Shown: positions 43,863 to 53,093 of the stretch, piece after piece
How the letters are laid out: each line of letters opens with the position of its first letter
How positions within the stretch are numbered: position 1 is the first letter of the stretch
NCBI GenBank assembly: GCA_903900335.1
Contig: CAIUMP010000056.1
Coordinates: forward strand, 1-64,000
DNA length: 64,000 bases
From: an uncultured Ignavibacteriota bacterium
GTDB taxonomy: Bacteria; Bacteroidota; Ignavibacteria; Palsa-1295
Direction of reading: 5' to 3'
Translations under genes and position numbers: made by a program
The notes under the pieces: model-generated
The model's database searches: none
Told to the model about the DNA's origin: nothing
The model's input: only the letters and a program-made list of their open reading frames with translations

Positions 43863-44612
43863 TTAACGGATTCTTATATTTCCTTTTCCATCGAATTGCA
43901 CTTCACCTTCCTTCTGGTCGACGGAGTAATTAACGATAATCGGGAACTTGCGAACGTCTTCAACACGAATTAAGTAAGCGGTTTCGTCCAAGCCAGTCAA
44001 TGCTTGTCCCGCATCCAAGCGATAGATTGTTGTATCGGTAGCCAACCGCTGCATCACACAGGTGACCAGCCCCGTCGTATTGTCCGAATTTGGCCGAATG
44101 CCGATCTCGATACCGAACTTCTGCGGTTCCAATCTCTTAACTCCTCGCAGTGGGTAATACAATTGATCCGCACCATCGCCTCCTAAAAAGACAAGCGCAC
44201 TATCGGTAACGAATATTGTTCGCGCGAACATGCCGTCCGATGGTTTGTACAGGTAGTAGGCATCTCCGTATTTCTCAACCGGATACCACTGTCCCGCAAG
44301 ATCCTGAATCTCTTTCGGGAAATGCTCCCGTTGCCCTTGTGAGATTTCGCTATCCATCAAATGCAATTGGTCCCACAAAGCGCTATCGTCTTCCGTTAAC
44401 GGCGCGTGGCGGAAAAACCAGGATTGGTCGAATTGCGAATAAAACAACGACGTTCGCGATGTGTCGATGAATATCATGTTGTTGCCGCCTGGCACTCGCT
44501 TCTTGAGGAAGACGGTATCTTGCGTGGCGGCGGAGGTTTGCACGAACGCCAATGACGCGAGCAGGAAGGCGGTGAAGGTCAGGAAGCGGCTCAAGCTAAT
44601 ATGTTTTGGCAT
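43863..44612 (-). CDS. Exported protein whose signal peptide is copied from ftsW
   Basis: A 249-residue protein between murD and ftsW. I start it at ATG 44612, which shares its A with the murD stop (TGATG); the frame allows a TTG one codon earlier. Residues 1-32 are a signal peptide (FLTFTAFLLASLAFVQTSAA) nearly the same as FtsW's first helix (FLTVTGLLLASLAFVYTASA). The mature part is polar and beta-rich (VPGGNNMIFIDTSRTSLFYSQ, GQWYPVEKYGDAYYLYKPSDGMF, IEIGIRPNSDNTTGLV) with no recognised family. It ends one base before ftsW. It probably acts in the periplasm and is co-expressed with cell wall synthesis. Confidence 0.6.
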   Translation of the reverse strand: MPKHISLSRFLTFTAFLLASLAFVQTSAATQDTVFLKKRVPGGNNMIFIDTSRTSLFYSQFDQSWFFRHAPLTEDDSALWDQLHLMDSEISQGQREHFPKEIQDLAGQWYPVEKYGDAYYLYKPSDGMFARTIFVTDSALVFLGGDGADQLYYPLRGVKRLEPQKFGIEIGIRPNSDNTTGLVTCVMQRLATDTTIYRLDAGQALTGLDETAYLIRVEDVRKFPIIVNYSVDQKEGEVQFDGKGNIRIR

Positions 44613-45967
44613 CAAATCAACGCATTAACCAATTCCTTAAACACCCTCCCTCGATGCTCATAATTATCAAACATATCGAAGCTTGCACAAGCCGGGGATA
44701 GCAACACAATGTCGCCAGGTGCAGCGGCTTCACGGGCAAGTCGAACCGCCTGTTCCATCGACATCCCCGCCGAATGAATTGGCTTCACATCTTTGAAGAA
44801 CTTCTCGATCTTCTCCGCGCCTCTACCGACAGTGACAATCGCCTTCACGTGTTCGGCGACTAGTTCGCGGATACGGGTGTAATCGTTGCCCTTGTCCTTG
44901 CCACCGGCGATGAGAATGATCGGTGCATTACCAAAACTGCCGAGTGCATAGAAGACGGAATCGACATTCGTTGCTTTCGAATCGTTGTAATACTTTACGC
45001 CATCTAACTCTCGCACGAATTCTATTCGGTGTTCGACGCCCTTGAAAGTTCGGAGTGTCTCCCGTATGGCCTCCCACTCCACACCCATCGAGCGCGTCAT
45101 GAGTGCAGCCGCCATCGCATTCATCAGATTGTGCGGGCCGGGAATGCCGATCTCCCTATGCTCCATCAGTACTTCCTTCTCGCGTCCGATGCGAAGCACA
45201 ATATTATCGCCCTGCAGAAAGGCGCCTTGCTTGAGTTCTTCCTTAATCGAGAATCCAAGTGTGCGCACGCTCACGGTCTCTGCCATATTGCGAACAGTCT
45301 CGTCATCGTAATTGAAGACGAAGACATCATGCCCTTTCTGGTTTTCGACGATACGAAACTTGGATTGCACGTAGCCTTCGTAATTCTTGTAGCGGTCAAG
45401 ATGGTCCGGCGTAATATTGAGAATGGCGGACACTTTTGGACGCAGCGTGTCTATCGTATCGAGTTGGAAACTGGATACTTCAAGCACTACAACGGACTTC
45501 TCACCTTTCGCCTTATCCACTATCTCTGAAAAGGCAATACCGATGTTACCCGCCACCTGGGTATTCCATCCCGCATGTTTGAATATTTCTCCGACGAGAG
45601 TCGTCGTCGTCGTTTTGCCGTTCGTACCGGTAATAGCCACGACGGGTACTTCGCATTGATCGAAAGCTATTTCGATCTCGCTCAGAATCTTGATGCCCTT
45701 TTCGCGAGCAAGCTTGACTATCGGCGCCTCCAGAGGGACACCCGGGCTAAGCACAACGTACTCTGCTTCAAGCACTCGATGCGTATTGTCGCCGAACTCA
45801 TACTCAACGCCGATGGCATCGAGCTCTGTGGCAACCTCATCGAACTTCTCCCTCTTCCCCATCTCGGAAAGAAATACCTTCGCTCGCCGCGTCTTTAGCA
45901 AACGCGCGACCGCGAGCCCGGACTTCCCGGCACCTAAGATCGAAAAGCGTTTACTTCGTACTTGCAT
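44612..45967 (-). CDS. murD: UDP-N-acetylmuramoylalanine-D-glutamate ligase MurD
   Basis: Adds D-glutamate to UDP-MurNAc-L-alanine. I start it at ATG 45967 (MQVRSKRFSILGAGKSGLAVARLL). The ATP loop is ITGTNGKTTTTTLVGEIF. ILNITPDHLDRYKNYEGYVQSK, YYNDSKATNVDSV and LIAGGKDKGNDYTRI are the usual motifs. 451 residues. An in-frame frame extends 59 codons upstream into a hairpin-rich spacer and the mraY gene, and is not part of the protein. Confidence 0.95.
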   Translation of the reverse strand: MQVRSKRFSILGAGKSGLAVARLLKTRRAKVFLSEMGKREKFDEVATELDAIGVEYEFGDNTHRVLEAEYVVLSPGVPLEAPIVKLAREKGIKILSEIEIAFDQCEVPVVAITGTNGKTTTTTLVGEIFKHAGWNTQVAGNIGIAFSEIVDKAKGEKSVVVLEVSSFQLDTIDTLRPKVSAILNITPDHLDRYKNYEGYVQSKFRIVENQKGHDVFVFNYDDETVRNMAETVSVRTLGFSIKEELKQGAFLQGDNIVLRIGREKEVLMEHREIGIPGPHNLMNAMAAALMTRSMGVEWEAIRETLRTFKGVEHRIEFVRELDGVKYYNDSKATNVDSVFYALGSFGNAPIILIAGGKDKGNDYTRIRELVAEHVKAIVTVGRGAEKIEKFFKDVKPIHSAGMSMEQAVRLAREAAAPGDIVLLSPACASFDMFDNYEHRGRVFKELVNALI

Positions 45968-45975
45968 AAATGTAG

Positions 45976-46048
45976 GGACGTGTTGCACACGTCCTAATCT
46001 TGATTTGGAAGGAAGATTGAAAGACAAGGAGACGTGCACCGCACGTCT
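45976..46048. repeat. Pair of small hairpins in the murD-mraY spacer
   Basis: Two 8-bp hairpins with three-base loops: 45976-45983 with 45987-45994 (GGACGTGT arm) and 46030-46037 with 46041-46048 (AGACGTGC arm). The GACGTG core is shared, so they may be one repeat unit in two copies. They lie between mraY and murD and could limit read-through or stabilise mRNA. Confidence 0.5.
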
Positions 46049-46050
46049 TA

Positions 46051-47178
46051 CTATCGAACTTTGAACGTGGTCAGCGCCAGAATCGCAAGAACGATGGCTA
46101 CGATATAGGCGCGCGTGACTATTTTGGTTTCGGCCCAGCCGCACAGCTCGAAGTGATGGTGGATCGGTGCCATGCGGAAGATGCGTCGGCCCTCGCCGTA
46201 ACGCTTGCGAGAGTATTTGAAGTAGCCAGTCTGCATGATTACGGAGATCGACTCCAAAAAGAAGATGCCGCCGACAATTGGCAACACGAATTCCTTTTTA
46301 CAGAGGATCATCATCGTCCCCATCGCTCCGCCAAGTGCGAGCGAACCGGTATCTCCCATAAACACTTGCGCCGGGTGCGCATTGTACCACAAAAACCCGA
46401 GCGACGCTCCAGCAAGCGCCGCGCAAAAAACAGTCAGCTCTCCTGCACCGCGAAGATACGGTATGTTCAGATAATCGCTCATCTGCAAGTTGCCGGAGAA
46501 GTATGCGATCGCACCGATCGGAATAAATGCAATGGCAACCGTGCCTGCACTCAAGCCGTCTAATCCATCTGTCAGGTTTACTGCATTCGACGTTGCCGTG
46601 ACGACAAAGATGACAAAGAGAACATACCAGACCGGTCCAAATTCAAAAACAAGATTCTTAAAGAAGGGGACGGTTGTGGCTGTCGTGATATCTACACCTG
46701 CGTATTTGAAAAGCCCTGGCGAGTACATAATTGTCAGCGCAATAATAAGGCCCACCGTCACTTGTCCTGCAATCTTGTATTTGCCAACCAGGCCCTTCTT
46801 TTTCTTCTTAACGACTTTCAAGTAGTCATCAAGAAATCCAACACCTCCGAGGAGAAGTGTCGCCACCAAGATCAGAATGATGAAGATGTTTCCGAGCTCT
46901 GCCCACAAGAGCGTGGGCACGATCAAAGAGAGCAAGATGATAATGCCACCCATCGTGGGCGTTCCAGCCTTTGCAAGATGTTGCTTTGGTGCCTCGACCT
47001 TACCTTGTTCTCCGATCTGAAGGGTCTTTAATCGCGAAATTATCTTTGGACCGCTCCATAAGCTGAGCGCAAGCGCGGTAATGGCCGATAGTGCGCTTCG
47101 GACAGTAAGGTACCGAAACAGATCGCCGCCCGGCGGGGCGAAAGTATGGTTGATCCAGTTGAATAGATAGTAGAACAT
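46051..47178 (-). CDS. mraY: MraY, phospho-MurNAc-pentapeptide transferase
   Basis: Makes lipid I from UDP-MurNAc-pentapeptide and undecaprenyl phosphate. I start it at ATG 47178 (MFYYLFNWINHTFAPPGGDLFRYLTVR), the standard N-terminus. Catalytic aspartates lie in GFLDDYLKVVKKKKKGL and NAVNLTDGLDGLSAG; the HHHFE loop reads APIHHHFELCGWAETKIV. Ten transmembrane segments, 375 residues, typical. A nested palindrome fills the spacer before it. Confidence 0.95.
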   Translation of the reverse strand: MFYYLFNWINHTFAPPGGDLFRYLTVRSALSAITALALSLWSGPKIISRLKTLQIGEQGKVEAPKQHLAKAGTPTMGGIIILLSLIVPTLLWAELGNIFIILILVATLLLGGVGFLDDYLKVVKKKKKGLVGKYKIAGQVTVGLIIALTIMYSPGLFKYAGVDITTATTVPFFKNLVFEFGPVWYVLFVIFVVTATSNAVNLTDGLDGLSAGTVAIAFIPIGAIAYFSGNLQMSDYLNIPYLRGAGELTVFCAALAGASLGFLWYNAHPAQVFMGDTGSLALGGAMGTMMILCKKEFVLPIVGGIFFLESISVIMQTGYFKYSRKRYGEGRRIFRMAPIHHHFELCGWAETKIVTRAYIVAIVLAILALTTFKVR

Positions 47179-47183
47179 CTGGA

Positions 47184-47275
47184 CAATGATGATTGATGAA
47201 GGGTGAATGATGAACAGCGACAAATCAAGTGGCTCGCATACGCGGCCACTCTTCATCATTCATAATTCATCATTG
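47184..47275. repeat. Nested palindrome of ATGATGAA-like units before mraY
   Basis: Three stems nest inside one another: 9 bp (47184-47192 with 47267-47275), 10 bp (47205-47214 with 47252-47261) and 6 bp (47228-47233 with 47245-47250). The arms are made of ATGATGAA/TTCATCAT repeats. It fills almost the whole murF-mraY spacer, much as the ACTCGTT elements fill other spacers. Confidence 0.6.
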
Positions 47276-47283
47276 CCAAAAAA

Positions 47284-48705
47284 CTATCCGCGCTGTATCA
47301 ACTCGATGACTTCTTCCATCCGCATACCGCGCGAGCCTTTTATCAGAACCGCATCGCCCGGCTGAAGAAGATCTCGCAACCGTTCGGCGAGCTTCTCTTT
47401 GCTTTCAAAATAGGATTGAGTCGTGGCGCCGTTCGTCTTGCCGGATGCCGTGTTGTACGACTTCCACGCAAGCTCCATGTCTTTGCCCGTAAACAACACA
47501 TTCTCGAATCCAAACTCGGCAACCCTTCGCCCAAGCGCACGATGCTCTTTCTGCGAGGTCTCTCCAAGCTCGAACATATCGCCCAGCACGATGAACTTGC
47601 GCCCATCCACAGGGAATTCGGTCATCGTACGAAACGCCGATTCCATCGAGTCAGGGTTCGCGTTATAGGCATCGTTGAGGATAGTAATGCCCTCTTGCAT
47701 CTTCACCACTTCGAGTCGTTTTGAGTGTGGGCGAAATGTCTCAAGTTGGGCTTTGATCTCTGCCCGGCGCATGTGGAAGTGCAGTCCTACGGCAACAGCC
47801 CCCGCAATAAGGTTTGGCGCATAGTCTGCTACGATATGGGTTCGTAACTTGAAGGACTTACCCTCACAACCAACGCGCATCTCCAACCTGCCATCCTTTG
47901 CAAATCCGAGCCGCTGTGCATACACGAACCTGCCATCTTCTTCCGCTCCGGCACCAAACGTCACGCAGCGTTCTGGGGCGAGCTTCACAACGGGACGCAG
48001 GTAACGGTCATCATAGTTAACAAAGGCGACGCCACCACGGCCCAGGACATATTCAAGTGCGATGCGCTCTTCCTGTGCGACCCCTTTGAGGTCTTTGAAG
48101 AATTCCAAATGTTCTCGTCCAATGTTCGTCACGAGCGCATGTGTTGGCTCGGCAACGTTGCAGAGCCACTCTATCTCTCCAGGGTGATTTGTACCTATTT
48201 CCAGTACGGCAAGTTCGTGTCCATCTCGCAATTGCAGCAGCATATGCGGAAGACCGATCTGATTATTGTAATTTGCCTCTGTCTTTAAGACTCCGCGTGC
48301 ACCAGAGAGCACATGCGCAACAAGCTCCTTGGTCGTCGTTTTGCCATTCGATCCGGCAATGACAATGATGGGTATATCAAATTTCTTGCGGTAGACGTTG
48401 GCGAGCGCCCCAAAGGCGTCCAACGTATTTTCGACAATGACGACTGGCAGCGGGCACTTCTTACCCTTGCGCGCAGCATACCACTCTTGCGAAACGATCG
48501 CAGCGGCGGCGCCTTCCCTTGCGACATCATCGATGAACTTATGACCGTCAAAATTGACACCCTGTATCGCGACAAAGATATCGTCACGCTTTAAACTACG
48601 GGAGTCGGTTGATACGGCTCGGAAGGGTCGGGCTAAGTTTAACGCCTTCACTCCGTCGTCCTGCAGGTGCGGAATGGTTAGTAAGTCCTCAACGGTAAGA
48701 TTCAC
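47284..48705 (-). CDS. murF: MurF, UDP-MurNAc-tripeptide-D-Ala-D-Ala ligase
   Basis: Completes the cytoplasmic pentapeptide precursor. The ATP loop is IAGSNGKTTTKELVAHVL; NDAYNANPDSMESAFRTM, IVLGDMFELG and IKGSRGMRMEEVIELI are typical. 473 residues. The start is GTG at 48705. The D-alanine ligase (ddl) gene that supplies its substrate is not in the cluster. Confidence 0.94.
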   Translation of the reverse strand: MNLTVEDLLTIPHLQDDGVKALNLARPFRAVSTDSRSLKRDDIFVAIQGVNFDGHKFIDDVAREGAAAAIVSQEWYAARKGKKCPLPVVIVENTLDAFGALANVYRKKFDIPIIVIAGSNGKTTTKELVAHVLSGARGVLKTEANYNNQIGLPHMLLQLRDGHELAVLEIGTNHPGEIEWLCNVAEPTHALVTNIGREHLEFFKDLKGVAQEERIALEYVLGRGGVAFVNYDDRYLRPVVKLAPERCVTFGAGAEEDGRFVYAQRLGFAKDGRLEMRVGCEGKSFKLRTHIVADYAPNLIAGAVAVGLHFHMRRAEIKAQLETFRPHSKRLEVVKMQEGITILNDAYNANPDSMESAFRTMTEFPVDGRKFIVLGDMFELGETSQKEHRALGRRVAEFGFENVLFTGKDMELAWKSYNTASGKTNGATTQSYFESKEKLAERLRDLLQPGDAVLIKGSRGMRMEEVIELIQRG

Positions 48706-48841
48706 GTATGGCGCTTTATTCTATGAAAACTTGAGAAAAACACTGGTGCGAGAGTGCTGGGGGGCAACAGCTCTCAGGATCAGTCTGCAGCACCCGCGTA
48801 ACAACAAAACAGGTCGATAGGACTCCCGCAAAGCCGCTATT

Positions 48842-50362
48842 TTAGCGGGTTAAGTCGTGTTTTATCACTTCTTCGCGATCGTCAAAGTGGTGTTTCTCCT
48901 TACCGACGATCTGGTACGTTTCATGACCTTTCCCCGCAATCAGCACAATATCTCCATCTCTCGCCATCGATATTGCTTGCCGGATTGCTCGCGACCTGTC
49001 CGAATCCACTCTGACCCCTGTCCGCATGGAAACCGGTATTCCACTCAGTATCTCTTCGATGATCGAGTTTGGGTCCTCCGACCGAGGATTATCCGAAGTA
49101 ACTACCACACTGTCCGACAGCTTTACAGCGATATGCCCCATTGGGTGTCTTTTGAGTCTGTCCCGATCACCACCACATCCAAAAACGGTGATGATCTTCC
49201 CCCTTGGACCTAATGACCGGATCGTGGTCAATACCTTTTCGAGTGCATCGGGAGTGTGAGCGTAGTCTATGATCGCCCGCGCCCCACTCTGAAGCCGAAA
49301 GGCCTCAAATCTACCCCGCACAGGCCTTACGTCCCGCATCAGTTCGGCGAGTATGGCAAGCGAATAACCCGGCACGCCGAAGTAAAGGGTGCTTATCGCC
49401 GCTAATATGTTCTCAACATTGAAGGCTCCGATGAGCCGGGAACGCACAAAAGCGCGCTCTTCAGAGTAGCGCTTTTGAATCCAGAATTCCGAGCCATCGA
49501 CTGAAAGTTGAATGTCGCTGGCGAACAAGTCGCCTGGATTCGATATTCCGTAGCTGTGGGAATTGGCCTCTGTATTTGCGACCATTGCCAAACCCAACGG
49601 GTCATCTGCGTTGGTGACAGCCACAGCAGTATCCCGGAGTGAATCGAACAAGCTCTGTTTAGCCGAGAAGTACTCCTCCATCGTGTGATGAAAGTCCAGG
49701 TGATCCTGCGTTAAGTTGGTGAAAGCTGCAATGTCATAATCAATGGCAGAAACTCTGTTCAAAGCCAGTGCATGAGAGCTGACTTCCATGACGCACGTCG
49801 TAGCCCCCTCGGCGATCATGCGTGCCAATAATTCAGAAATATCGCGCGACTCCGGCGTTGTGTGTGTCGCTTCGATCTCTGTTTTCCCTATCTGAATTCC
49901 AACAGTCCCGATGATGCCGGTCTTTTCACCGTTCGCTTCAAGCAGCTGCTTGATCAAATGTGTAACGGTAGTTTTCCCATTTGTACCCGTGACGCCGATC
50001 ATTCTGAGCGTCGAACTCGGATTACCGAACGACTCTTCGGAGATGAAAGCAAGCGCCCGTCGGGAGTTCTGAACCAGAAGCCGATTAACACTCGCGGCTG
50101 CTGCGTCCGGAATGGTGAACGCTGTCGGCTCGTCTAGAACGATGGTTGATGCTCCTCGCTCGATCGCCTGTCGAATAAATGTGTGACCATCTGTCGCAAA
50201 TCCGCGAATCGCGACAAAGGTATCACCAGGTTTTACGTCCCGCGAATCATAACGCGGACTGGAGAGATCGGCCTCCAGATCTCCGTAGAAATCCAGAAGA
50301 CCGATCTCCTCCATTCGCGTTGAGTGATTTCTCACTCTTTTTTCTAGCTCACTAAATTTCAT
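48842..50362 (-). CDS. murE: MurE, UDP-MurNAc-tripeptide synthetase (meso-DAP type)
   Basis: Adds the third amino acid of the stem peptide. The ATP loop is GVTGTNGKTTVTHLIKQLL. TTPESRDISELLARM, EVSSHAL and FTNLTQDHLDFHHTMEEY follow. VVTSDNPRSEDP contains the DNPR motif that marks ligases for meso-diaminopimelate, so the cell wall is predicted to be DAP type. 506 residues; the last segment GDIVLIAGKGHETYQ is typical. 150 bp upstream is the PBP; the spacer has no feature I recognise. Confidence 0.94.
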   Translation of the reverse strand: MKFSELEKRVRNHSTRMEEIGLLDFYGDLEADLSSPRYDSRDVKPGDTFVAIRGFATDGHTFIRQAIERGASTIVLDEPTAFTIPDAAAASVNRLLVQNSRRALAFISEESFGNPSSTLRMIGVTGTNGKTTVTHLIKQLLEANGEKTGIIGTVGIQIGKTEIEATHTTPESRDISELLARMIAEGATTCVMEVSSHALALNRVSAIDYDIAAFTNLTQDHLDFHHTMEEYFSAKQSLFDSLRDTAVAVTNADDPLGLAMVANTEANSHSYGISNPGDLFASDIQLSVDGSEFWIQKRYSEERAFVRSRLIGAFNVENILAAISTLYFGVPGYSLAILAELMRDVRPVRGRFEAFRLQSGARAIIDYAHTPDALEKVLTTIRSLGPRGKIITVFGCGGDRDRLKRHPMGHIAVKLSDSVVVTSDNPRSEDPNSIIEEILSGIPVSMRTGVRVDSDRSRAIRQAISMARDGDIVLIAGKGHETYQIVGKEKHHFDDREEVIKHDLTR

Positions 50363-50513
50363 TTTTCAACGAACGTCGCTTGGATACTTCCTGCGATGAC
50401 CGCAGTGTAATATCTTTCTCCGGCGTGATTACAAGTGTTTCGTTTTGCATGCAGCGCCTGTCAAACAGGATCTGCCTGCAAAACGTCACGACACTATGCC
50501 TCCAAAGGCAGAG

Positions 50514-53051
50514 CTAATGTTCTTCGCCGAAGAGCATGATGGATGGGCTTCCTGCCGGGGTTATCACCAGCGCCGCGCCGGCTTCGGGTGATTGCCTCGT
50601 CACGTTGCCGGTTCCGCTTGCTGTCACTCGCAGACCACTCGCAGAGGCGAACTTGATCGCACGGGCGATCGGCATCCCCACTAGGTCTGGTGCCACAAGC
50701 GGCACACTTGGCTCTTTTGATCGGTCATCGTCGCTTTGCTGGATAGGCTTAGCAACGATGAACCGGACCGTATCCCCACCACACTTTTGTACTTTGTCAA
50801 TCACGCCAGGTTGATCCTTGGCTCCCATGACTGTAAATCCTTGACTGGCGAGCAATGCTCGTCCTGCTTCTACCGATAATCCGCGCACATCACCGATAGA
50901 GCGGTCGCTTTCCTCTTTTGTAGTGAGCGGTGTGCCATCAATATCGACAACCCCTTCGCTTACTGTTGGCGGCGCGATGATCTCCTTCGTGCGCGCCTCG
51001 ACAGGCAGCTTTGCATCGCGATCGAGTATTCGCATTGCGATCTCGCGGAAGATCGGGCCACTCACTGTTCCACCATAATAGCCGTTGTGCGGCGAGCGCA
51101 GAATGACGCTGATCAAGTACTCCGGCTTCTCCGCCGGAAAAAATCCAGTAAAGCTAGACGTGTAATGCTCCTTCGACCAATGCCCACCAACCAGCTGTTG
51201 AGCCGTGCCGGTCTTACCAGCGATCCGAACACCCTTGATGCGAGCGAGCGTCGCGGTACCAGAATCCACGACGCCTTCCATTATACTGATCAGCGTCTTA
51301 CATGTTTGCTCACTTACGACTCTACGAATTTCCTGCGGCTCGATCTTCGTTTCTTTCTCATCAATGCCTTCGCGCTTTGCAATGATATACGGCTTCATCA
51401 TCAGGCCGAAGTTGGCGACTGTTGCGTACGCCGTCGCCATTTGGATCGGCGTGGCGGTAAGTTCATAACCGAATGCCATGTAACGCTTCGAATTGGCCTG
51501 CCAACGCACCGGTGTGTGAAGTACACCTTTTACCTCACCCGGCAAGTCGATTCCCGTAAAATTGCCGATTCCAAAATCGCGAAGGTACTTATAGAATCGC
51601 CGTTGATTCAGTCGATCCGAAATCTTGGCAAAACAGATGTTGCTTGATTTCTCTAATGCTTGCCGAAACGTGATGACGCCATACGGATGCGTATCCGTGA
51701 TCTTCACACCGTTCTCCGGATTCCAATGACCATGCTCCGCGTCGATCTTGTCCTCAGGTTTCCAAGCGCCATCTTCTAGCGCAGCAGCGGCTGTGAGCAC
51801 CTTGATCGTTGAGCCGGGCTCGTATGCATCCGTGATCGCACGGTTGCGGAGCATCTCATTCGTCGCCGAATAGAAGTGGTTCGGATCGAAATCCGGTACA
51901 TTCGCAAGCGCGAGTATTTCTCCCGTCTTCGGTCGCATCACTATGACAATTCCCGCTTCCGCCTTTGCTGTCTCAACTCCGGCCTTCAGCGCTGCTTCGG
52001 AAATGGACTGGATCGACTCGTCTATTGTCAGAGTAAGATTATCGCCATCAATAGCGGGTACTTTCTCATAATCGACATCCGGTCTGCGTCCACCGTGGCC
52101 ATCCTTCTGCATGACCTGAAATCCGGGATGCCCACCGAGCTCATGATTGGAGATCAATTCTATTCCAGCAAGGCCTCGTCCGTCTTTGCTCGCGAATCCC
52201 AGCAGATGTGATGCACGCTCACTAAAGGCATAATTTCTTCTTGAGTCCAGCGAGCGAATTAGCCCATGGTCTTTGACCGAATCGAGCCGAGCCGCAACTT
52301 CAAGCGGCACTTCTTTCTCAACGACGATATAGCGGCGGGTCGTATCATTGAAGACCGACAGGTACGTCTTCACAGGCTTGCCGAATGTCTGCGAAAACAA
52401 CTCCGCAAGTTTCTCTTTGTGTTGTAACGCCTTCGGATCAATGGCATACTTGACAACGTAGGCATTCGCTGCCAAGATGACCCCATTGCGGTCGCGGATG
52501 AGACCGCGCTTTGGGGCCAACGGCATTTCCATCTTATATTGATCATCGGCAGCGCGCGAAAACGAGGCATGATCAACGACCTGTATTTTGAAGAGCTTGC
52601 CAATGACCAGCATGAATGCAAGTAGGAAGAACGCAAGTGCGGTGTACAGCCTGCCATTCTTCTTCAACGGATCCACCGGCGGCGGAACCGCAAAGAACTT
52701 CTGGACAAGGCGCTCGTGCCAAGGTTCGTTGCTTTCTTGTTGCGTCTCGGTCGGTAAATCGGGGATGTTCCGCGGCTGTGAGTCCTCACCTGCCTTTGGA
52801 GCGAGCGTGGAAGGACGTTCGAGAAGCCCCCTTCTCTCACGATTGTCCGCACTCACACGCCGCGGAATCCCCGGCTTTTCTTCATTCATTCGAAGCGTGC
52901 GCTCTTCTAGCCCATGCTCCTGTTGCCCACGGAACTCCCCCATTGGAGTACCCGCAACACTTGTGCGCGACGTCATACGCGGAGTACTCCGCACCAGGGG
53001 AGCACTCCGCATAACGGGAGGCTCAAACGGTAATTCGTCCTGGTCTATCAT
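50514..53051 (-). CDS. ftsI: Septal class B penicillin-binding protein with two PASTA domains
   Basis: The transpeptidase of the divisome, 845 residues. The cytoplasmic tail (1-133) is long and Arg/Glu-rich. One transmembrane helix is at about 134-155. After the pedestal comes the catalytic domain with SxxK (GSTIK, Ser414-Lys417), SSN (469-471) and KTG (613-615 in AGKTGTAQQL). Two PASTA-like modules end the protein (about 718-768 and 783-842: VRGLSVEAGRALLASQGF and APDLVGMPIARAIKFASASGL). PASTA domains are common in Gram-positive PBP2x and found in several FCB members. It follows ftsL as in other clusters. Confidence 0.9.
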   Translation of the reverse strand: MIDQDELPFEPPVMRSAPLVRSTPRMTSRTSVAGTPMGEFRGQQEHGLEERTLRMNEEKPGIPRRVSADNRERRGLLERPSTLAPKAGEDSQPRNIPDLPTETQQESNEPWHERLVQKFFAVPPPVDPLKKNGRLYTALAFFLLAFMLVIGKLFKIQVVDHASFSRAADDQYKMEMPLAPKRGLIRDRNGVILAANAYVVKYAIDPKALQHKEKLAELFSQTFGKPVKTYLSVFNDTTRRYIVVEKEVPLEVAARLDSVKDHGLIRSLDSRRNYAFSERASHLLGFASKDGRGLAGIELISNHELGGHPGFQVMQKDGHGGRRPDVDYEKVPAIDGDNLTLTIDESIQSISEAALKAGVETAKAEAGIVIVMRPKTGEILALANVPDFDPNHFYSATNEMLRNRAITDAYEPGSTIKVLTAAAALEDGAWKPEDKIDAEHGHWNPENGVKITDTHPYGVITFRQALEKSSNICFAKISDRLNQRRFYKYLRDFGIGNFTGIDLPGEVKGVLHTPVRWQANSKRYMAFGYELTATPIQMATAYATVANFGLMMKPYIIAKREGIDEKETKIEPQEIRRVVSEQTCKTLISIMEGVVDSGTATLARIKGVRIAGKTGTAQQLVGGHWSKEHYTSSFTGFFPAEKPEYLISVILRSPHNGYYGGTVSGPIFREIAMRILDRDAKLPVEARTKEIIAPPTVSEGVVDIDGTPLTTKEESDRSIGDVRGLSVEAGRALLASQGFTVMGAKDQPGVIDKVQKCGGDTVRFIVAKPIQQSDDDRSKEPSVPLVAPDLVGMPIARAIKFASASGLRVTASGTGNVTRQSPEAGAALVITPAGSPSIMLFGEEH

Positions 53052-53093
53052 TGCGTCATGACTCGCGAAAGTTGCGACGTGTTACCGCCGCGG

